From positions 124,001 through 188,000 of the forward strand of contig NZ_JAJGSX010000007.1 of the NCBI RefSeq assembly GCF_021245725.1: 64,000 nt of DNA, in the 5' to 3' direction. Source of the stretch: Pseudonocardia sp. TRM90224. Its GTDB lineage: Bacteria; Actinomycetota; Actinomycetes; Mycobacteriales; Pseudonocardiaceae. Within the stretch, counting starts at the first letter, position 1; the number at the start of each line of letters is the position of its first letter. This document shows, one piece after another, positions 8,354 to 16,341 of the stretch. The translations under genes were made by a program, and so were the position numbers. The notes beneath the pieces were generated by a model. That model made no database searches, was not told the origin of the DNA, and was given only the letters and a program-made list of their open reading frames with translations.

Positions 8354-8410
8354 AGGGCAGGAAAGCCACTTTCCAGCCCTCACAGGGCAGGAAAGTGGCT
8401 TTCCTGCCCT
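8354..8410. repeat. GGAAAG palindrome, family A copy 2
   Basis: The arms AGGGCAGGAAAGCCACTTTC (to 8380) and the inverse (8384-8410) form a 27-bp stem with one or two mismatches. This is the second palindrome in the same 287-bp convergent gap (8177-8463). The rest of the gap holds no gene that I can support. Confidence 0.85.
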
Positions 8411-8463
8411 GTCGTGCGCAACGCACACATCCCGACCGGCCGTCGCGGCCCGGCCCCGAGCCC

Positions 8464-9045
8464 TCAGACCTTCCGCCCCACCAGCGCGAGGGCGATCCGC
8501 CAGTCGTCGGTCCCGCTGTAGGGCAGGATCGGGCCGAACGGCGCGTCGACGGTCTCGCGCACCGGCCCGCCCGGGATGCCTCTCGCGATCTTCAACGTCG
8601 CGGCGACCAGCTCGTCGTCGGGGGTGTAGGCGATCCCGAGCGTGGTCGCAACGTCCCAGGCGTGGACCGTCGAGTCGAGCAGGTGGAACGAGAGCACCAG
8701 CCCCGCGGGGAACCGCATGTCGTCGCTCATCTCGGCCATGCGCACCGGCGTGTCGAGGTCGGCGGCGGCGAACGCGGTGGCCAGCCGGTCGGCCGACTCC
8801 TTCCAGTCGGCCTCGACGGCGTCCGGTTCCGGTGGGCGTTCGGCATACGCGGAGCGCGGCGCGTCGCCGTCCTCGACGGCAGCGGCGAAGCCGTGGTTCT
8901 GGCCGACCATGTGGCCGAGGAGGGCCCGCAGGTCCCAGCCGACGCACGGGCTCGGGCGGGTGAGGTCGTCGGGGCCGATGCGCGCGATCAGCCCGGTGGT
9001 GTCGTCGAGTGCGCGGCGGTGCAGAGGTCGCAAATCCGTGTGCAT
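8464..9045 (-). CDS. TIGR03086 family metal-binding protein (DinB/mycothiol-isomerase fold)
   Basis: A 193-residue four-helix-bundle protein of the TIGR03086/maleylpyruvate-isomerase-like group, which is common in mycothiol-producing actinobacteria. Family features visible are the N-terminal PSPCVGWDLRALLGHMVGQN segment, with a His candidate metal ligand, and the LLDSTVHAWDVATTLG segment with a second conserved His and Trp. These proteins often act as thiol-dependent transferases or isomerases, but this subgroup has no assigned reaction. It is divergent from the MarR gene across 51 bp containing overlapping GTAGA/TCTAC palindromes, so it is probably controlled by that MarR protein. Confidence 0.85.
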   Translation of the reverse strand: MHTDLRPLHRRALDDTTGLIARIGPDDLTRPSPCVGWDLRALLGHMVGQNHGFAAAVEDGDAPRSAYAERPPEPDAVEADWKESADRLATAFAAADLDTPVRMAEMSDDMRFPAGLVLSFHLLDSTVHAWDVATTLGIAYTPDDELVAATLKIARGIPGGPVRETVDAPFGPILPYSGTDDWRIALALVGRKV

Positions 9046-9047
9046 GT

Positions 9048-9069
9048 GTAGATGGTCTACCGAGGTAGA
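9048..9069. promoter_or_regulatory. Overlapping palindromes, MarR operator candidate
   Basis: GTAGA-TGG-TCTAC (9048-9060) overlaps TCTACC-GA-GGTAGA (9056-9069) in the 51-bp divergent gap. MarR dimers usually bind such short inverted repeats between themselves and their target gene. Confidence 0.55.
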
Positions 9070-9096
9070 TTATATGTCAAGCGATAGGATCCCGAC

Positions 9097-9513
9097 GTGC
9101 CCGAGCAGCAGCAACGTGATCTGGGAGAGATGCTCTTCGTGCTCGCCAGGACCGTCATCGAGGCGGAGGAGCCCCTGCTCCGCGGGCACGGTGTCGAGAT
9201 GTGGGACTACGCCGTGCTCAGCCGCCTCGCGGACGGCCCGGCGTCGACGCAGGCGGAGCTCGCCGCCGCCGTCCGGCGCGACAAGACCAGGCTCATCCCG
9301 ATCCTCGACCGGCTGGAGGTGCGCAAGCTGCTGCTGCGCTCCCCCGACCCCGCCGACCGCCGCAACCGGATCGTCTCCCTCACCGACGCCGGGCACGAAC
9401 TGCTCGCCGCGTGCAAGGCGTCGATCCGGCAGATGGAGGACGAGCTGCTGGCCGACCTCGGCCCGCAGGAGCGCGCGACGTTCGTGGCGGCGCTGACCCG
9501 GCTGGTCGACTGA
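9097..9513 (+). CDS. MarR family transcriptional regulator
   Basis: A 138-residue winged-helix regulator starting with GTG. The DNA-binding helices are in STQAELAAAVRRDKTRLIPILDRLEVRKLL and the wing in SPDPADRRNRIVSLTDAGHEL, a standard MarR pattern (DxRxR wing). Dimerisation helices lie at both ends. It probably represses itself and the divergent TIGR03086 gene through the overlapping palindromes at 9048-9069. The inducer is unknown. Confidence 0.9.
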   Translation: MPEQQQRDLGEMLFVLARTVIEAEEPLLRGHGVEMWDYAVLSRLADGPASTQAELAAAVRRDKTRLIPILDRLEVRKLLLRSPDPADRRNRIVSLTDAGHELLAACKASIRQMEDELLADLGPQERATFVAALTRLVD

Positions 9514-9534
9514 TCGGCCGACCGTCCCTCTGTC

Positions 9535-9550
9535 GCGTTCGTGCAATACC
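9535..9550 (+). promoter_or_regulatory. 16-bp motif repeated upstream of two oxidoreductase genes, copy 1
   Basis: GCGTTCGTGCAATACC occurs here, 31 bp before the ABM-domain gene, and identically at 41689-41704, 29 bp before the F420-type oxidoreductase gene. Similar GC-rich sequence follows both. It could be a shared operator or an alternative-sigma-factor -35 region. Confidence 0.55.
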
Positions 9551-9581
9551 CGCGGCCGCCGGTCGACCTAGCGTCGCCGCC

Positions 9582-9893
9582 ATGTACTTCGGCTACAACG
9601 GCACCATGCGCACCCGGCCCGGGCGGCGCGACGAGGTGGTCACGCTCCTGCTCAGCGGGCTGGAACACCCTGCCGTCGGCTGCCTCTCCTACGTCGTGGG
9701 CACCGACGACGAGGACGCCGACCTGATCCACGTCACCGAGGTGTGGCTGAGCGAACAGCACCACGACGACTCGCTCACCCTGCCCGAGACGAAGGACGCG
9801 ATCGCGCGGGCGATGCCGATGCTGACGGGCGAGTTCACGAGCACGCGGATCACCGTCCTCGGCGGGGTCGGCCTCGAGGTCGGGAACGCGTAG
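9582..9893 (+). CDS. Antibiotic biosynthesis monooxygenase (ABM) domain protein
   Basis: A 103-residue single-domain protein of the dimeric alpha-beta barrel (ABM/YgiN-like) type. Recognisable parts are FGYNGTMRTRPGRRDEVV (first strand and helix), GCLSYVV, and the VTEVWLSEQHHDDSL core with Trp and His. Such proteins oxidise quinols or polyketide-like phenols without a cofactor, or act as stress proteins; the substrate here is unknown. I chose the ATG at 9582 because the ABM fold begins at once. The 16-bp motif at 9535-9550 lies upstream. The GH3 gene starts 11 bp downstream and could share the transcript. Confidence 0.78.
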   Translation: MYFGYNGTMRTRPGRRDEVVTLLLSGLEHPAVGCLSYVVGTDDEDADLIHVTEVWLSEQHHDDSLTLPETKDAIARAMPMLTGEFTSTRITVLGGVGLEVGNA

Positions 9894-9903
9894 CTTCACG
9901 ACG

Positions 9904-12084
9904 GTGGACGTCGATCACCTGACCGTGGCGCAGAAGGCAGCACTGAGCATCGGCTCGTCGGTGTGGGACACCGCGGCCGTTCCGGAGCACGACATCGAGT
10001 CGATCACGCTCTCCGACGGCCCGCACGGGCTGCGGTACCAGCCGGCGGACGAGCAGGACGACCTGATCAAGGGCCGGCCGGCCACCTGCTTCCCGACGGC
10101 GTCGGCGCTCGGCTCGTCGTGGGACGAGGGGCTGGCCGCCGAGGTGGGCGCCGCGATCGGGGTGGAAGCGCGGGCCAGCGGGGTCGCGGTGGTGCTCGGC
10201 CCGGGCGTCAACATCAAGCGCACCCCGCTGTGCGGGCGCAACTTCGAGTACTTCTCCGAGGACCCGTTCCTCTCCGGCCGGATGGGTGCCGCGCTGGTCG
10301 AGGGCCTGCAGTCGCAGCAGGTCGGCGCCTCGCTCAAGCACTTCGCCGCGAACAACCAGGAGACCGAGCGCCTGCGGATCAGCGCCGACGTCGACGAGCG
10401 CACGCTGCGCGAGATCTACCTGCCGGCGTTCGAGCACATCGTCACGACCGCACGGCCGTGGACGGTGATGTGCGCCTACAACAAGGTCAACGGCACGTTC
10501 GCGTCACAGCACCGCGAGCTGCTGACCGGGATCCTGCGCGACGAGTGGGGCTTCGACGGGCTGGTGGTCTCCGACTGGGGCGCCGTGCACGACCGGGTCG
10601 CGGCGATGATCGCCGGTCTCGACCTGGAGATGCCGCCCAACACCGGCATCAGCGACCGTGCGGTCGTCGAGGCCGTCGCTGACGGGTCGCTCGCCGAGGA
10701 TGTGCTCGACGAGTCCGTCCGGCGGCTGCTGCGGCTGGTCGAGCAGGCCCGCGAGCGCAAACCCGCCACCGCCGACCTCGACGCGCACCACACGCTCGCC
10801 CGCCGCGCCGCGGCGGAGTCGATGGTGCTGCTGAAGAACGACGGCGGGGTGCTGCCGATCGCCGACTCCGCCGGCCTGACGGTCGCGGTGCTCGGCGAGA
10901 TGGCGACGGTCCCGCGCTACCAGGGCGCGGGCAGCTCGCTGGTGAGCGCGACCCGCGTCGACATCCCGCTCGACGCGCTGGCCGCGGCGCTGCCGGCAGC
11001 GACCGTCCGGCTCGCAGGGTCGGCGAGCGACGTCTCCGGCGCGGACGTGGCCGTCGCGTTCCTCGGCCTGCCGCCCGCCGTCGAGTCGGAGGGTTTCGAC
11101 CGCGCCGACATCGACCTGCCGGCCGACCAGGTCGCGTTGCTGGAGGCGGTGGCCGCCACGGGTGTGCCGGTCGTGGTCGTGCTGTGCAACGGCTCCGCGG
11201 TGCGGACCAGCACGTGGGACCACCACACCGCCGCCGTGCTGGAGTGCTGGCTCGGCGGGCAGGCCGTCGGGTCGGCGGTGGCGGACGTCCTCACCGGCGC
11301 CGTCGCACCGTCGGGGCGGCTGACCGAGACGATCCCGCTGCGGCTGCAGGACTCCCCCTCGTTCCTGAACTTCCCCGGCGAGGAGGGGCACGTCCGCTAC
11401 GGCGAGGGTGTGTTCGTCGGCTACCGCGGGTTCGACGCGAGCGACACCGCTGTCGCGTACCCGTTCGGGCACGGGCTCACCTACACCGAGTTCACCTACT
11501 CCGCCCTGGACGTCTCCGTCGCCGGCTCGGCCGACGAGGGCACGCTCGCGATCACGGTCGCGGCCACTGTGACCAACACCGGGGCCCGTGCCGGCCAGGA
11601 GGTCGTGCAGCTCTACGTCGGCGACCCGGTGGCATCGGTCGCGCGGCCGCCGCGGGAGCTGAAGGGCTTCACGAAGGTCCGGCTCGGACCGGGCGAGCAC
11701 ACGACGGTGACGTTCCCGCTCGCCGCGCGCGACCTGTCGTTCTGGTCGATCGCGAAGCCCGGCTGGCTGCTCGAACCGGGCGAGTTCACGATCGCCGTCG
11801 GAGCGTCGTCTCGTGACCTGCGGCTGAGCGCGACGATCACCGTCGACGCGACGCTGCCGAGGCAGCCGCTGACGGTGACGTCGACGCTCGGCGAGTGGCT
11901 CGCCGACCCGGCCGGCGCGGCGCTGATCGCCGCCGCGGTGGGCGACTCGGCAAACGGACTGTTCGAGGATCAGGGGACGCTGCGGATGATGGCGCCGGTC
12001 CCCCTCGACAAGCTCGTGCTCTTCCAGGGGACCGGTGTCACCCGCGCCATGCTGGACGAGCTGGTGGCGCGGCTGCCCGGGTAA
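9904..12084 (+). CDS. Glycoside hydrolase family 3 beta-glucosidase
   Basis: A 726-residue GH3 enzyme that releases terminal beta-linked glucose or xylose. The N-terminal TIM-like domain carries KHFAANNQE (about residue 145) and the nucleophile Asp in VVSDWGAVHDR (about 224). The second alpha/beta domain contains the acid/base region, and the C-terminus has a fibronectin-III-like domain (AGQEVVQLYVGDP through LKGFTKVRLGPGE). No signal peptide is seen, so it is probably cytoplasmic and acts on imported oligosaccharides or plant glycosides. The start is GTG. Its last 47 bases overlap the 3' end of the convergent methyltransferase gene. Confidence 0.93.
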   Translation: MDVDHLTVAQKAALSIGSSVWDTAAVPEHDIESITLSDGPHGLRYQPADEQDDLIKGRPATCFPTASALGSSWDEGLAAEVGAAIGVEARASGVAVVLGPGVNIKRTPLCGRNFEYFSEDPFLSGRMGAALVEGLQSQQVGASLKHFAANNQETERLRISADVDERTLREIYLPAFEHIVTTARPWTVMCAYNKVNGTFASQHRELLTGILRDEWGFDGLVVSDWGAVHDRVAAMIAGLDLEMPPNTGISDRAVVEAVADGSLAEDVLDESVRRLLRLVEQARERKPATADLDAHHTLARRAAAESMVLLKNDGGVLPIADSAGLTVAVLGEMATVPRYQGAGSSLVSATRVDIPLDALAAALPAATVRLAGSASDVSGADVAVAFLGLPPAVESEGFDRADIDLPADQVALLEAVAATGVPVVVVLCNGSAVRTSTWDHHTAAVLECWLGGQAVGSAVADVLTGAVAPSGRLTETIPLRLQDSPSFLNFPGEEGHVRYGEGVFVGYRGFDASDTAVAYPFGHGLTYTEFTYSALDVSVAGSADEGTLAITVAATVTNTGARAGQEVVQLYVGDPVASVARPPRELKGFTKVRLGPGEHTTVTFPLAARDLSFWSIAKPGWLLEPGEFTIAVGASSRDLRLSATITVDATLPRQPLTVTSTLGEWLADPAGAALIAAAVGDSANGLFEDQGTLRMMAPVPLDKLVLFQGTGVTRAMLDELVARLPG

Positions 12085-12871
12085 CGGTGCTGGTATCGGC
12101 GCTGGTGGCGATGAGGACCGTCGCACCGAGCTCGTCGCACCGGCTCACCGCCGGGTCGAGGCCGGCCGCGGTGGCGATGGCGGCGGCCGTCCCGATCTGG
12201 CGGTCGCTGGTCTCAACGAGCAGGTGCCCGCCGGGCGCCAGCCATGCCGGGGCCTGCGTCGCGACCCGGCGCAGGACGTCGAGCCCGTCGGCGCCACCGT
12301 CGAGGGCCACCCGTGCCTCGTGCAAGCGGGCCTCCGCCGGAAGCAGCTCGACGTCGTGCGACGGCACGTAGGGGACGTTGGCGAGCAGCACGTCGACCCA
12401 CCCGCGCAGCGCCTGCGGGAGCGGCTCGAAGAGATCACCCTCGTGCACCCGCCCACCAGCGGGTTCGACGTTGCGGCGGGCGCAGTGGACGGCGGCCGGG
12501 TCGACGTCGGCGGCATGCAGCTCGGTGTCGTGCACGGCCGCGGCGACGGCGAGGCCGAGCGCGCCGGTGCCGCAGCAGAGATCGACGACGACGGCGCCGG
12601 GCGCGGCCCGGCGCACCGCCTCCCGCACGAGATGACCGGTGCGGCGGCGCGGCACGAAGACCCCCGGCTCGACGACGACCCGCTGCCCGCAGAACTCCGC
12701 CCACCCGACAACCTGCTCCAGCGGGAAGCCCTGCGCGCGGCGTTCGACCATCGCGGCGAGCTCCGCCGGGCTCGATGCGGCCTCGACCAGCAGCGCGGCC
12801 TCCTCCTCGGCGAAGACGCAACCCGCCACCCGCAGGCGAACCACGACGTCATCGACCGGAACCGGCTCCAT
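12038..12871 (-). CDS. PrmC/HemK-related N5-glutamine methyltransferase (NVPY variant)
   Basis: A 277-residue SAM-dependent methyltransferase. The SAM loop VVVDLCCGTGAL lies at about residues 94-105 and the catalytic motif reads NVPY (165-168) instead of NPPY. This is typical of the PrmC-related group with unknown substrate (TIGR03704-like), not true release-factor PrmC. A helical N-terminal domain precedes the catalytic domain as in HemK. The 3' end overlaps the convergent GH3 gene by 47 bp, and a run of 10-bp tandem repeats lies just upstream (12881-12917). It probably methylates a glutamine in some protein. Confidence 0.85.
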   Translation of the reverse strand: MEPVPVDDVVVRLRVAGCVFAEEEAALLVEAASSPAELAAMVERRAQGFPLEQVVGWAEFCGQRVVVEPGVFVPRRRTGHLVREAVRRAAPGAVVVDLCCGTGALGLAVAAAVHDTELHAADVDPAAVHCARRNVEPAGGRVHEGDLFEPLPQALRGWVDVLLANVPYVPSHDVELLPAEARLHEARVALDGGADGLDVLRRVATQAPAWLAPGGHLLVETSDRQIGTAAAIATAAGLDPAVSRCDELGATVLIATSADTSTVTRAAAPPARPAWRG

Positions 12872-12880
12872 CCACGCAAT

Positions 12881-14555
<1,675 letters not shown>

Positions 14556-14559
14556 TCAG

Positions 14560-14633
14560 CACCCCCACCAGGACTCGAACCTGGACCTCCTGAGTCAAAG
14601 TCAGGCGGGACTGCCGATTGCCACCACGGGGGT
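14560..14633 (-). tRNA. tRNA-Gln (TTG)
   Basis: Acceptor ACCCCCG pairs with TGGGGGT and the discriminator is G73. The anticodon arm is CCTGA-CTTTGAC-TCAGG and the T-arm CCAGG-TTCGAGT-CCTGG. 74 nt, no encoded CCA. Confidence 0.85.
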
Positions 14634-14635
14634 CC

Positions 14636-14799
14636 AAGGCCGTGTTTAGGGAGTCAGGGTCGATGCACTTCGTGATCCAGATCGTCGCCGGCAAGGCGCC
14701 GCCACGAGCCGTCGTACTGAGTACCCGGTCGTGGCGGCAACGCCGCCAGGGGCGATCTGGGCGCGAAGAGCGCGATCAGGACTCCCTAAACACGGCCTT
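14636..14799. mobile_element. 164-bp palindromic element with 20-bp perfect terminal inverted repeats (MITE-like)
   Basis: AAGGCCGTGTTTAGGGAGTC (14636-14655) is repeated as its exact reverse complement at 14780-14799. The interior is also partly self-complementary (for example GCCGCCACGA against TCGTGGCGGC around 14698-14738), so the whole segment folds into one long hairpin. It carries no gene and sits between tRNA-Gln and tRNA-Tyr. Size and terminal repeats suggest a non-autonomous insertion. I see no clear target duplication, so a structured RNA is the alternative. Confidence 0.65.
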
Positions 14800-14801
14800 C
14801 G

Positions 14802-14879
14802 TCCCAGCAGGAGGATTCGAACCTCCACAGCCCGAAGGCAGCGGCTTTACAGGCCACTTCGCTCACCAGCGCTACCGGG
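14802..14879 (-). tRNA. tRNA-Tyr (GTA)
   Basis: Acceptor CCCGGTA pairs with TGCTGGG with two wobble pairs, and the discriminator is A73. The anticodon arm is GTGGC-CTGTAAA-GCCGC. An extended variable arm fits tyrosine class II. The D-arm is short. 78 nt. Confidence 0.82.
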
Positions 14880-14883
14880 TTGG

Positions 14884-14957
14884 GGTGATCGGCGGGACTC
14901 GAACCCGCTCTCTCCAGGGTCACATCCTGGCGCCTCGACCGCTTCGGCTTCGACCAC
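14884..14957 (-). tRNA. tRNA-His (GTG)
   Basis: Acceptor GTGGTCG pairs with CGATCAC and the discriminator is C73, the histidine mark. The anticodon loop is ATGTGAC with CCAGG/CCTGG. The base before position 1 is T, so the usual G-1 would have to be added after transcription. 74 nt. Confidence 0.85.
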
Positions 14958-14959
14958 AG

Positions 14960-15032
14960 CTCCCCCAGCAGGACTCGAACCTGCACCCATCTCCTTAACA
15001 GGGAGCCGCTCAGCCGGTTGAGCTATGGGGGA
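14960..15032 (-). tRNA. tRNA-Asn (GTT), array copy
   Basis: Acceptor TCCCCCA/TGGGGGA, G73, canonical D-arm TA-GCTC-AACCGGCTGA-GCG, and anticodon loop CTGTTAA. The sequence differs from the ordinary tRNA-Asn at 41220-41292, which has acceptor TCCTCCG. 73 nt. Confidence 0.88.
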
Positions 15033-15041
15033 CCGAACAAG

Positions 15042-15114
15042 TGGATGCGGCAGGAGTCGAACCTGCGACAGCCCGGGCTTCAACCGAGCGCTCTACCGTC
15101 TGAGCTACACATCC
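15042..15114 (-). tRNA. tRNA-Phe (GAA)
   Basis: Acceptor GGATGTG pairs with CGCATCC, A73, canonical D-arm. The anticodon arm is CTCGG-TTGAAGC-CCGGG, with G37 instead of the expected A37. 73 nt. Confidence 0.83.
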
Positions 15115-15118
15115 TTGG

Positions 15119-15192
15119 TGGCGGTGGTCGGACTCGAACCGACGATCTCCAGGCTTATGAGGCCGGCGTGATGGCCGCTTCACTACACCGCT
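15119..15192 (-). tRNA. tRNA-Met (CAT)
   Basis: The anticodon loop is CTCATAA and the T-arm GTCGG-TTCGAGT-CCGAC. It is the only tRNA of the array with an encoded CCA end (15116-15118 on the other strand). Position 1-72 is an A-C mismatch, but the three G-C pairs typical of an initiator anticodon stem are absent, so elongator Met (or a CAT-read Ile) is more likely. 74 nt. Confidence 0.8.
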
Positions 15193-15193
15193 G

Positions 15194-15265
15194 CGGTCAC
15201 GACGGGATTCGAACCCGCATCCTTCCGGCTGACAACCGGCTGCTCCACCGTTGAGCTACGAGACC
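15194..15265 (-). tRNA. tRNA-Asp (GTC)
   Basis: Acceptor GGTCTCG against CGTGACC has one T-T mismatch at pair 5-68. G73 suits Asp, and the anticodon loop is TTGTCAG. 72 nt. The 64 bp to the next tRNA contain no recognisable gene. Confidence 0.82.
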
Positions 15266-15329
15266 CTGATTCCGTTCAAGGGATTCCATTCACTTGCCGT
15301 CCGTGCCCACGAGCGTCGAACGGCCACCG

Positions 15330-15398
15330 CAGGAGCGATAGGGATCGAACCCATCCCGGCCGGCTTTGGAGACCAGCCTGCGACCCAGCGCCACTCCC
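15330..15398 (-). tRNA. tRNA-Trp (CCA), reduced D-arm
   Basis: Acceptor GGGAGTG pairs with CGCTCCT, and G73 suits Trp. The anticodon loop is CTCCAAA. The D-arm collapses to GCG-CTGGGT-CGC and the gene is only 69 nt. Confidence 0.8.
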
Positions 15399-15428
15399 AT
15401 GACGTGATGACATGATCTAGTTGTTGCG

Positions 15429-15501
15429 TAGCCCCACTCGGACTCGAACCGAGAACCCCCGGGTTTGAGCCGGGTCCATATGCCGATTCTGGTACAGGGC
15501 C
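15429..15501 (-). tRNA. tRNA-Leu (CAA) with a short variable loop
   Basis: Acceptor GGCCCTG/TGGGGCT, A73, and anticodon arm CCCGG-CTCAAAC-CCGGG. The variable loop is only GGTT, whereas leucine tRNAs normally carry a long class II arm. The D-arm CCAG-AATCGGCATA-TGG is shared with the CAG tRNA at 16188. Charging by LeuRS is uncertain. 73 nt. Confidence 0.72.
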
Positions 15502-15526
15502 ATCGGCCGGCCACCCAGGCCGTGCG

Positions 15527-15598
15527 TGTCCTCGGCAGGAATCGAACCTGCGCACTCCTCGATGTCGACGAGGTGCTCTCCCGCTGAGCTACGAGGAC
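15527..15598 (-). tRNA. tRNA-Val (GAC) with C33
   Basis: Acceptor GTCCTCG/CGAGGAC, A73, canonical D-arm, perfect anticodon stem CCTCG/CGAGG. The loop is TCGACAT, so position 33, almost always U, is C. 72 nt. Confidence 0.8.
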
Positions 15599-15632
15599 GT
15601 AGCGGACGTGCTGCCGTACTGCCGTGCTGCCG

Positions 15633-15705
15633 TACGCCGAGAAGGATTCGAACCTTCGCCTTGAGGATTAAGAGTCCCCAGCTCTGACCGCTGAGCTACC
15701 GGCGC
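15633..15705 (-). tRNA. tRNA-Lys (CTT)
   Basis: Acceptor GCGCCGG/TCGGCGT, A73, D-arm TA-GCTCAGCGGTCAGAGC, anticodon loop CTCTTAA in GGGGA/TCCTC. 73 nt. Confidence 0.85.
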
Positions 15706-15728
15706 GTGACGGGCCGTTGCGGGCCCAG

Positions 15729-15805
15729 TAGGAGCAACTGGATTCGAACCAGTCTGATGTCCTCGTTATCAGCGAGGTGGCCACATCCGAGCAGCCCCTG
15801 CTCCC
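15729..15805 (-). tRNA. tRNA-Ile (GAT)
   Basis: Acceptor GGGAGCA/TGCTCCT, A73, anticodon arm CCTCG-CTGATAA-CGAGG, T-arm ACTGG-TTCGAAT-CCAGT. 77 nt with a long D-loop. Confidence 0.85.
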
Positions 15806-15835
15806 CTGCGGATGGCATCCGCGACTTCGATCACG

Positions 15836-15915
15836 TAGCGCTGACGGGACTCGAACCCGCGTCGCTTGTCCGGGGTGAAAACCCGGCGGCCCCTTACCGT
15901 CAGAGCAACAGCGCC
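15836..15915 (-). tRNA. tRNA-Glu (TTC)
   Basis: Acceptor GGCGCTG/CAGCGCT, A73, anticodon arm CCGGG-TTTTCAC-CCCGG. The variable region is nine bases, longer than usual for class I. 80 nt. Confidence 0.8.
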
Positions 15916-15950
15916 ACAACCCGGCGCGGCACCCCCGTGACGCACCCCCG

Positions 15951-16025
15951 CATCCCATGTCGGGCTCGAACCGACGATCTTCTGGCTGAGAACCAGATGA
16001 GCTTTGCCAACAGCTCCAATGGGAC
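15951..16025 (-). tRNA. tRNA-Glu (CTC)
   Basis: Acceptor GTCCCAT/ATGGGAT, G73, D-arm GAGC-TGTTGGCAAA-GCTC, anticodon arm TCTGG-TTCTCAG-CCAGA. 75 nt. Confidence 0.84.
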
Positions 16026-16099
16026 ATCTGGATGGAATTTTCAAGGGTCGCGCCTGCGGGTGTCGCAGCGTTCGGCTCTCGCCTCCTGCTGGCCCGACG

Positions 16100-16171
16100 T
16101 ACCTGGTAGAGGACTCGAACCTCCGCGTGGCGGTGTGTGGAACCGCTGCTCTGCCGCTGAGCTAACCAGGC
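16100..16171 (-). tRNA. tRNA-Val (CAC) with C33
   Basis: Acceptor GCCTGGT/ACCAGGT, A73, canonical D-arm, anticodon stem GCGGT/ACCGC. The loop is TCCACAC, again with C at position 33, as in the GAC valine tRNA. 72 nt. Confidence 0.8.
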
Positions 16172-16187
16172 GCATGAAGTTGTGACG

Positions 16188-16261
16188 TAGCTCCGGTGGG
16201 AGTCGAACCCACAGACTCTCGGGTCTGAGCCGAGCCCATATGCCAATTCTGGTACGGAGCC
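16188..16261 (-). tRNA. tRNA-Leu (CAG) with a short variable loop
   Basis: Acceptor GGCTCCG/CGGAGCT, A73, anticodon arm CTCGG-CTCAGAC-CCGAG. The variable loop is five bases instead of the long leucine arm. The D-arm is nearly identical to that of the CAA tRNA, so the two probably share an ancestor. 74 nt. Confidence 0.72.
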
Positions 16262-16264
16262 ATC

Positions 16265-16299
16265 AAAAATGCCGTCGCGAAACTCAGTGGTGGCGACGG
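16265..16299 (-). terminator. Intrinsic terminator after whiB
   Basis: On the minus strand CCGTCGC (16299-16293) pairs with GCGACGG (16278-16272), followed by CATTTTTG (T-run 16269-16265). It lies 43 bp past the whiB stop and just before tRNA-Leu (CAG), so whiB transcription should end before the main block of tRNAs. Confidence 0.72.
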
Positions 16300-16341
16300 A
16301 GAAAATCCACGTAGCCCGGTCACGTCACGGGCCACGGCCGC

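Noticed and set aside
15119-15192. Array tRNA-Met as initiator tRNA
   Set aside because: Despite an unpaired 1-72 position, the anticodon stem lacks the three consecutive G-C pairs of initiators.
15266-15329. Extra tRNA between Asp and Trp (contains TCGAACGG)
   Set aside because: No stem pairs on either side of the T-loop-like sequence and no anticodon arm can be drawn.
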